From NCBI GenBank assembly GCA_023128455.1, contig JAGMDW010000049.1, forward strand, positions 1-11,923: DNA of 11,923 bases. Reading direction: 5' to 3'. The DNA comes from Desulfurellaceae bacterium. GTDB lineage: Bacteria > Campylobacterota_A > Desulfurellia > JAGGSF01. Both the position numbers and the translations under genes were made by a program. This document shows, in pieces, positions 7,371 to 11,923 of the stretch; the first letter of the stretch is position 1; each line of letters opens with the position of its first letter. Below the pieces are notes generated by a model. It was not told where the DNA came from. It did not search any database and worked only from the letters and a program-made list of their open reading frames with translations.

Positions 7371-8105
7371 TTGAAGATAAATGCCCATAATATGTATTAT
7401 CGAGACCTAAATAAAATGGTAAGAAAGGCGATAAAAAAAGGGGAAAAAGAGATTGTATTGGACAATGTATGTGGACAGTACTACATAGGGGATGGTTTAA
7501 CGAGAAAAGATGTAAAGATAATAATAAACGGCGTGCCCGGCAATGACATGGGTGCCTTTATGAATGGACCAATAATTATAGTGAATGATGATGCTCAGGA
7601 TGCTATAGGAAACACCATGAATGGTGGGAAAATCGTTGTTTATGGGAATGTAGGTGATGTTTTAGGCTATAGTATGCGAGGGGGCGTGATATATGTGAAG
7701 GGAAATGCAGGATACAGAACCTGCATTCACATGAAAGAATATAAAGGTATGCACCCCACAGTTGTAATTGGAGGGTGTACAGGAGCATTTGCTGGTGAGT
7801 ATATGGCAGGAGGAACATTGATTATCCTGGGAATAGACTGCAATCCCTTGACAGGATATTATTTGGGTACAGGAATACATGGAGGCAGAATATTTTTGAG
7901 AGGGCAGATAGACAAAAAGCTGTTGAGCAGAGATGTAAAAACAGTGGAACCCGACATGAAAGATAAAAGGGCTATAGAAAATCAGGTGAGAGAATTTTGT
8001 AAGTTATTTAATTATGAATATGATGATATAATGAAACCAGGCTTTGTGAAAATAGTGCCAGCGAGCAAAAGACCTTATGCTCACCTATATATATCAGGAC
8101 CTTGA
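7371..8105 (+). CDS. Glutamate synthase GXGXG-domain (GltB C-terminal type) subunit
   Basis: A 244-residue right-handed beta-helix protein corresponding to the C-terminal domain of GltB. In the large enzyme this domain packs between the amidotransferase and synthase domains and helps shape the ammonia tunnel. Repeated glycine-rich turns are visible: GQYYIGDGL, GVPGNDMGAFMNG, DAIGNTMNGGKIVVYGNVGD, LGYSMRGGVIYVKGNAG, IGGCTGAFAGEYMAGGTLII and GTGIHGGRIFLRG. The order matches the GXGXG family (PF01493). The TTG start follows the amidotransferase stop with no gap and has a ribosome site. It has no catalytic residues and should act only as part of the complex with the subunits encoded at 3024 and 6201. 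The final charged segment, around PGFVKIVPASKRPYAHLY, resembles the tail of archaeal-type members. Its TGA lies inside a TTGACA sequence that may be a promoter for mnmG. Confidence 0.92.
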   Translation: MKINAHNMYYRDLNKMVRKAIKKGEKEIVLDNVCGQYYIGDGLTRKDVKIIINGVPGNDMGAFMNGPIIIVNDDAQDAIGNTMNGGKIVVYGNVGDVLGYSMRGGVIYVKGNAGYRTCIHMKEYKGMHPTVVIGGCTGAFAGEYMAGGTLIILGIDCNPLTGYYLGTGIHGGRIFLRGQIDKKLLSRDVKTVEPDMKDKRAIENQVREFCKLFNYEYDDIMKPGFVKIVPASKRPYAHLYISGP

Positions 8106-8129
8106 CAGAATAGCTTAAGTTTCTAAATT
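8102..8129 (+). promoter_or_regulatory. Possible promoter giving a near-leaderless mnmG transcript
   Basis: A perfect -35 TTGACA (8102-8107) overlaps the stop codon of the preceding gene. A -10-like TAAATT (8124-8129) follows after 16 bp and matches TATAAT at four of six positions. Initiation six to nine bases downstream would fall at 8136-8138, at or next to ATG 8139. Consistent with this, the 33 bp before mnmG contain no Shine-Dalgarno sequence. Chance occurrence in AT-rich DNA cannot be excluded. Confidence 0.4.
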
Positions 8130-8138
8130 TATATTATT

Positions 8139-10016
8139 ATGCTAACGACTTATCCCAAAGAATTCGATGTAATTGTGGTGGGGGCAGGGCATGCGGGTTG
8201 TGAAGCTGCCTTAGCCTCAGCCCGAATGGGTCATTCTGTACTCCTTACTACCATAGATGCAGATAGAATTGCTCATATGTCCTGTAATCCATCTATCGGA
8301 GGAAGGGCAAAGGGGCATCTGGTAAAGGAAATAGATGCTCTGGGCGGAGAGATGGCAAAAAATATAGATGAGACGGGCATTCAATTCCACCGTCTGAATA
8401 TGAGCAGAGGTCCTGCAGTATGGTCTTCTCGTGCCCAGGCAGATATGAAACTCTATAGTCAGAGGATGAAAAAGATAATAGAAAATCAATCAAATCTCAG
8501 ATTGAAACAGGCAATCGTTGATGAAATATTAGTAGAAGACAACATAGTAAGAGGCATAAAGACATCAATAGATGAAGTATTTTTAGGAAGAACGGTTATA
8601 CTAACCACGGGAACATTTCTAAAGGGTTTAATCCATATTGGACTAAAACACTGGTCAGGAGGAAGAATTAGTGAGCTGTCTTCCGAGAAATTATCAGATT
8701 GTTTGAGAAAATTAGGTTTTGAAGTAGGAAGATTAAAGACCGGAACCTGTCCTCGTTTAGATGAACGCACTATTGATTTCAGCTCAATGGAACCTCAATA
8801 CGGAGATGAACCCCCTTGTCCTTTTTCATTCTCTACGGAAAAGATAGAGAGAGAACAGATGCCCTGCTATATTACATATACAAACCAAAAGACGCATGAT
8901 ATCATTCGCAGTGGCTTTGATCGTTCTCCCATTTTTACAGGAATTATTAAATCCAGAGGAGTGAGGTATTGTCCTTCTATTGAAGATAAAATTGTCAAAT
9001 TTTCAGGCAAGGAGAGACATCAAATCTTTATTGAACCAGAGGGTATAAATACTACCGAATATTATCCCAACGGTTTGTATACCAGTCTGCCCATAGATGT
9101 TCAAATAAAAATGGTGAGAAGCATAAGAGGTTTAGAGAAAGCGGAGATTATTAGACCTGGATACGGCATTGAATTTGATTATGCCGACCCTATTCAGTTG
9201 AAGCCATCCCTGGAAACGAAATTGATTAGAGGATTGTTCTCTGCCGGTCAGATAAATGGCACCACAGGTTATGAAGAAGCCGCTGCTCAGGGAATCATGG
9301 CAGGCATTAATGCGGTAAAATATGCAAGAGGAGAATCGCCTCTTATTTTAGACCGTTCTCAGGCTTACATTGGTGTTCTGATAGATGACCTGGTAACAAA
9401 AGGAACAAAGGAAGCCTACAGGATGTTTACATCCCGAGCCGAATATCGCCTGCTTTTAAGAGAAGATAGCGCAGATTTAAGACTTATGCCATTTGGGCAT
9501 GAACTGGGACTGATAGACGACAGTATATACAAAAAATACTTAAAGAAAAAAGAAAATATTGAAAAAACGCTTAAAAGATTGGGTGAGATTAAACTTAAGC
9601 CTAATGCTGCTACTAACAGTATGTTGAAAAATATAGGCACATCTCACATCAAAAATCCTGTTACCTTGAGAGAACTTTTGAAAAGACCAGAAGTAAATAT
9701 TGATGAATTGTATATATTTGGTGAGGGATTAAAAAATTTACCACAGAATGTGAAAGATGAAGTGAGTTTTCAGATGAAGTATGAAGGTTATATTAAATTA
9801 CAAAAAGAGCAGGTGGAAAGATTTAAAAAGTTTGAATATTTAAAATTGCCTCCAGACATAGATTATTATAGTATGATTGGTCTTTCCAATGAGGTGAAGG
9901 AAAAATTGACAAATATAAAACCTACATCTTTGGGACAAGCAGGTCGCATCTCTGGCATAACACCGACCGCTTTAATTATTCTTCAGATTTATCTCAAAAA
10001 AAGAAAAATAGCTTAA
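8139..10016 (+). CDS. mnmG: tRNA uridine-5-carboxymethylaminomethyl(34) modification enzyme MnmG (GidA)
   Basis: This FAD protein of 625 residues (close to the 629 of E. coli) works with the GTPase MnmE to install the 5-aminomethyl or carboxymethylaminomethyl group on wobble U34 of tRNAs. Visible motifs are the FAD-binding VIVVGAGHAGCEAALAS (12-28), then SCNPSIGGRAKGHLVKEIDA with C49, a likely counterpart of E. coli C47. Next are GTFLKGLIHIGLKHWSGGR, RLKTGTCPRLD, CYITYTNQKTH, RYCPSIEDKI with C278 matching the essential C277, and SAGQINGTTGYEEAAAQG. The C-terminal helical domain, from FTSRAEYRLLLREDSADLRL to the end, binds MnmE and tRNA in homologues. The commoner arginine in GPAVR is tryptophan here (GPAVWSSRAQAD), a variant I recall from other phyla. 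No mnmE is present in the window. The start has no ribosome site, so this is either a leaderless mRNA or read-through from the glutamate synthase operon 33 bp upstream. Confidence 0.97.
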   Translation: MLTTYPKEFDVIVVGAGHAGCEAALASARMGHSVLLTTIDADRIAHMSCNPSIGGRAKGHLVKEIDALGGEMAKNIDETGIQFHRLNMSRGPAVWSSRAQADMKLYSQRMKKIIENQSNLRLKQAIVDEILVEDNIVRGIKTSIDEVFLGRTVILTTGTFLKGLIHIGLKHWSGGRISELSSEKLSDCLRKLGFEVGRLKTGTCPRLDERTIDFSSMEPQYGDEPPCPFSFSTEKIEREQMPCYITYTNQKTHDIIRSGFDRSPIFTGIIKSRGVRYCPSIEDKIVKFSGKERHQIFIEPEGINTTEYYPNGLYTSLPIDVQIKMVRSIRGLEKAEIIRPGYGIEFDYADPIQLKPSLETKLIRGLFSAGQINGTTGYEEAAAQGIMAGINAVKYARGESPLILDRSQAYIGVLIDDLVTKGTKEAYRMFTSRAEYRLLLREDSADLRLMPFGHELGLIDDSIYKKYLKKKENIEKTLKRLGEIKLKPNAATNSMLKNIGTSHIKNPVTLRELLKRPEVNIDELYIFGEGLKNLPQNVKDEVSFQMKYEGYIKLQKEQVERFKKFEYLKLPPDIDYYSMIGLSNEVKEKLTNIKPTSLGQAGRISGITPTALIILQIYLKKRKIA

Positions 10017-10021
10017 ATAAA

Positions 10022-10960
10022 ATGTGTAAAAAGCGATATTATGATCTCAACACATTTTTACGCAAGACCTTTAGTTGTCGGGTGCAGAAGATTGCATTGG
10101 ATGCGGGTTTGAGTTGTCCCAATCGAGATGGCACAAAGGGATATGGAGGTTGCATTTACTGTAATGCTTATGGTTCAGGCACGGGTGCATACAGAAAGGG
10201 TCTTTCCATCTCCGAGCAGATTACTCAAGCAGAGATATTCTTAAGAAAAAAATACAAGGCAAAGAAGTTTATCACCTATTTTCAATCGTTTTGCAACACC
10301 TACGCACCTTATGAAGCATTAAAATCACTGTACGATGAAGCTTTGTCCTGTGAAGGCATTGTGGGTCTTTCCATAGGAACAAGACCGGATTGTATAGATG
10401 AAAGAATACTGGATTTGATACAAAGTTATGCCAAAGAATATCAGGTATGGATTGAATATGGTCTTCAGTCTATCCATAACAGAACCTTGAAACTCATAAA
10501 TCGAGGTCATAGCTATGAGGATTTTTTAAAAGCGGTAGAGATGACTGCAAATAGAAACATACTGATCTGTGTCCATATCATATTAGGTCTTCCTGAAGAG
10601 ACAAAAGAGGATATGCTGGAAACGGTAAAGGCTTTATCAAAACTGGCGATAGATGGTATTAAATTTCATCATCTGTATGTGGTAAAGGGAACAAAGTTGG
10701 CAAAGATGTATGAAAATGGCAAGTATAGACCATTGGAGCAAGAAGAATTCGTAGATATTTTGATAGATAGTTTAGAATTGTTGCCTCCGAATGCTGTAAT
10801 TCAAAGGTTGATGGGAGACCCAAGAGCGGATGAACTTCTATCTCCTGCCTGGTCTTTAAGGAAAAGAGAGACATTAAATTTAATACAAGAGACATTGATC
10901 AAGAGAGATACATGGCAGGGCAAAAATTACAAATCCCATTTGAAGGTTGATAAAAGTTGA
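10022..10960 (+). CDS. TIGR01212-family radical SAM protein (YhcC/YtqA-like)
   Basis: A 312-residue radical SAM enzyme. The start region (RYYDLNTFLRKTFSCRVQKI) and the cluster motif LSCPNRDGTKGYGGCIYC, with C32-x11-C44-x2-C47, are diagnostic of the YhcC/YtqA family rather than the canonical C-x3-C-x2-C. GTRPDC, WIEYGLQS, HIILGLPEE and FHHLYVVKGTKL follow in the TIM-barrel order expected for this Elp3-related group. The C-terminal part includes IQRLMGDPRADELLSPAW. I recall no securely established reaction for most of these proteins, and YtqA-type members are suspected of RNA-related or assembly roles. The gene begins five bases after the mnmG stop with no Shine-Dalgarno sequence, so translation probably depends on termination of mnmG (coupling). 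This pairing makes a tRNA-linked role an attractive but unproven inference. Confidence 0.9.
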   Translation: MCKKRYYDLNTFLRKTFSCRVQKIALDAGLSCPNRDGTKGYGGCIYCNAYGSGTGAYRKGLSISEQITQAEIFLRKKYKAKKFITYFQSFCNTYAPYEALKSLYDEALSCEGIVGLSIGTRPDCIDERILDLIQSYAKEYQVWIEYGLQSIHNRTLKLINRGHSYEDFLKAVEMTANRNILICVHIILGLPEETKEDMLETVKALSKLAIDGIKFHHLYVVKGTKLAKMYENGKYRPLEQEEFVDILIDSLELLPPNAVIQRLMGDPRADELLSPAWSLRKRETLNLIQETLIKRDTWQGKNYKSHLKVDKS

Positions 10961-11070
10961 TTTCTTTACATTTATGTATATTAAAAAAGCGGACTGAACC
11001 CATCCGAGTGTAATCAAATACAACTCAAGTTAGAATGGATTGATGATACTTTTATTTTCCCATTTTCATA

Positions 11071-11108
11071 AAAAAAACTCCGTTTTTTTACGGCAAATCG
11101 CAGATTTG
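11071..11108. repeat. Cluster of short perfect inverted repeats
   Basis: Three perfect inverted repeats are packed together: AAAAAAAC-TCC-GTTTTTTT (11071-11089), CCGT-TTTTTT-ACGG (11080-11093) and CAAATC-GCA-GATTTG (11094-11108). The first two overlap, so only one could form at a time. The last has spacing suitable for an operator or a small hairpin. None is a standard terminator. Confidence 0.55.
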
Positions 11109-11138
11109 TCATATAGATTTTTATATGAGGCAATTTGC
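11100..11138. repeat. Interrupted hairpin immediately before TTGACA in repeat copy B
   Basis: The inner arms CATATA (11110-11115) and TATATG (11122-11127) are perfectly complementary around GATTTT. The outer arms GCAGATT (11100-11106) and AATTTGC (11132-11138) extend the stem with one G-T pair and a small internal loop. The left arm also takes part in the CAAATC/GATTTG palindrome, so the two structures exclude each other. Confidence 0.45.
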
Positions 11139-11142
11139 TACT

Positions 11143-11171
11143 TTGACAACAACAGCGATTTATCTTAAGAT
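11143..11171 (+). promoter_or_regulatory. Possible promoter for the RelA/SpoT-like gene
   Basis: TTGACA at 11143-11148 is followed after 17 bp by TAAGAT (11166-11171), which matches four of six -10 positions. A transcript from here would have a leader of roughly 150 bases before ATG 11326, including the short reading frames described below. Confidence 0.35.
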
Positions 11172-11216
11172 GTCAGGACAGGAGGCAAAGGGAATATTGA
11201 AAGAGAAGGGGTTGAT

Positions 11217-11291
11217 ATGAATTCGGATATATCGCCAAGCTGGAGAGATGTAATTGTGCATAGACGAAGTAGTTCGGTTATTTTAAGTTAG
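11217..11291 (+). CDS. Possible 24-codon leader ORF or gene remnant
   Basis: ATG 11217 opens a 24-codon frame (beginning MNSDISPSWRDVIV) that stops at TAG 11289-11291, with AAGGGG at 11206-11211 five bases upstream. It overlaps by ATGA the end of a 16-codon frame from ATG 11170 (MSGQEAKGILKEKGLI), which has AGGAGG (11180-11185) inside it. MSGQEAKGILKEKG resembles the N-terminus of small helix-turn-helix or HicA-like proteins, so this may be the debris of a frameshifted regulator instead of true leader peptides. I recognise no homologue for the 24-codon frame. Confidence 0.2.
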   Translation: MNSDISPSWRDVIVHRRSSSVILS

Positions 11292-11325
11292 GCGACATAG
11301 GGATATGTTCTAAGGATGTGAAAAT

Positions 11326-11923
11326 ATGTGCAATAAAAAGCCCAAAAGCATTGATGAATACAAAAAATGGTTAAAAAAGGAACACGAGATTGAGATTTCG
11401 AATAGAACTGAAACATACTATAAGTCTGTAACAAGTAGGATTAAGATGGATTTTGAGAAATCAGATTTTTGGATTCAACTAACCGAGAATTTCAAAAAGT
11501 ATGATGAAGAATATTTAGTAAAAACAGGATACTCTCTATTGATACCGGAGTTTAAACCAATGATATACATAAAGCCTTTCGATTCATTTTTATTAAAAAC
11601 ATTTAGAAAAAATATCTTAGAGAACAAGCGTTGGCCCGATGAGCCGGAAGGTAAATGGATACTTCCTGATAGCTGGTATACTAAGGTAAATGACATTATA
11701 AGAACACTGTTTGTAGTTAAATATTTAGATGGTGCTGAGTTTATGATAGATAAAATAAAATCACTTTGTGAGTCACGTAGTATGGAGTGCCGAGTTTTTC
11801 TCGAAGCTAGAGAAGAGGGGTATTATGCTGCACATGTATATACGAAACAAGAATTTGAGATTCCAGGAGTTAATTGGGATACAGAAAAGATTGATATTTC
11901 AATTGAGATTCAAATAACAACAC
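11326..11923 (+). CDS. RelA/SpoT-domain (alarmone synthetase-like) protein, 5' part, cut by window end
   Basis: The frame is open from ATG 11326 to the window edge (199 codons plus one base), with AAGGA at 11312-11316 nine bases upstream. The pattern fits the RelA/SpoT nucleotidyltransferase domain (PF04607), which in (p)ppGpp synthetases transfers pyrophosphate from ATP to GDP or GTP. K83-x3-S87-x3-K91 in IKPFDSFLLKTFRKN resembles the ATP-binding K/S/K motif. D123 in DIIRTLFVVKYLDG is placed like the catalytic aspartate. REEGYYAAHVY (162-172) resembles the G-loop NGYRSLH with its stacking tyrosine and histidine. IEIQITT (193-199) matches the E-x-Q-I-x-T strand with the catalytic glutamate E194. 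Only about 80 residues precede the domain and no HD hydrolase motif is seen, so this is not a long Rel/SpoT but a small synthetase or a ToxSAS-like toxin. The C-terminus and any partner gene lie outside the window. Product specificity (ppGpp, ppApp or tRNA pyrophosphorylation) cannot be told. Confidence 0.75.
   Translation, partial: MCNKKPKSIDEYKKWLKKEHEIEISNRTETYYKSVTSRIKMDFEKSDFWIQLTENFKKYDEEYLVKTGYSLLIPEFKPMIYIKPFDSFLLKTFRKNILENKRWPDEPEGKWILPDSWYTKVNDIIRTLFVVKYLDGAEFMIDKIKSLCESRSMECRVFLEAREEGYYAAHVYTKQEFEIPGVNWDTEKIDISIEIQITT

Larger units (their letters stand above)
11061..11148 (+). repeat. Diverged intergenic direct repeat, copy B
   Basis: CATTTTCATAAA (11061-11072) and a core at 11112-11148 (TATAGATTTTT, then TGAGGCAATTTGC, then TTGACA) match 2921-2932 and 2941-2976 in order and orientation. 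Copy B carries about 31 extra bases between the two blocks. That insertion contains its own inverted repeats. Confidence 0.55.
10961..11325 (+). other. Intergenic region of about 365 bp with inverted repeats and repeat copy B
   Basis: I find no convincing gene, tRNA or GC-rich intrinsic terminator here. The first 100 bases show nothing recognisable. From 11061 to 11148 there is copy B of the repeat found upstream of the glutamate synthase operon, interrupted by several small inverted repeats. Positions 11166-11291 hold short possible reading frames with good ribosome-site sequences that look like leader peptides or remnants of a damaged gene. A ribosome site for the following RelA/SpoT gene closes the region. 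Confidence 0.6.

Noticed and set aside
11071..11093. Rho-independent terminator after the radical SAM gene
   Set aside because: The stem is almost entirely A-T and lies about 110 bp past the stop. T-tracts are common in this AT-rich DNA, so a functional terminator is not supported.
10961..11325. tRNA, riboswitch or CRISPR array in the longest noncoding stretch
   Set aside because: No cloverleaf or T-loop consensus, no recognisable riboswitch core, and no regularly spaced repeats were seen.

Overview
The window is an AT-rich bacterial segment with every supported gene on the + strand. It reads as an anaerobe: three proteins are dense in iron-sulfur cysteine motifs, the glutamate synthase is the split 'archaeal-type' form common in anaerobic bacteria and archaea, and there is a radical-SAM protein. 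MnmG argues for a bacterium rather than an archaeon. I cannot assign a phylum from the sequence.

Layout. (1) 1-2901: the 3' end of an NADP-type glutamate dehydrogenase gene (gdhA), followed after 43 bp by a large protein with a PEP synthase-type ATP-binding domain (PPDK_N), apparently without the phosphohistidine and PEP/pyruvate domains, and with an N-terminal region resembling a degenerate RecA/KaiC fold. (2) 2902-3023: an intergenic region with a strong sigma70-like promoter. (3) 3024-8105: five tightly packed or overlapping genes encoding a split glutamate synthase. They are an FMN synthase-domain subunit with a fused 2[4Fe-4S] ferredoxin, a four-cluster Fe-S electron carrier, a class III FAD/NAD(P) oxidoreductase, a class II glutamine amidotransferase subunit and a GXGXG subunit. 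(4) 8139-10960: mnmG (tRNA wobble-uridine modification) and a TIGR01212/YhcC-type radical-SAM gene, neither with a visible Shine-Dalgarno site. (5) 10961-11325: a noncoding region of about 365 bp with several inverted repeats, a second copy of the repeat found before the glutamate synthase operon, and possible gene remnants. (6) 11326 to the end: the 5' part of a gene for a RelA/SpoT-type (alarmone synthetase-like) protein, cut by the window edge.

Function. Regions 1 and 3 fit ammonium/glutamate metabolism. GDH makes glutamate directly from 2-oxoglutarate and ammonia. In the split synthase, the amidotransferase would release ammonia from glutamine, the FMN subunit would reduce 2-iminoglutarate, and the flavoprotein plus Fe-S subunits would supply electrons in place of the usual GltD. 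Regions 4 and 6 concern tRNA modification and, probably, nucleotide signalling or toxicity.

The most unusual observations are a diverged direct repeat carrying TTGACA before both the glutamate synthase operon and the RelA/SpoT gene (bracketing about 8.2 kb), a possible leaderless promoter for mnmG embedded in the preceding stop codon, the odd PPDK_N architecture, and an extra cysteine in the synthase Fe-S motif.
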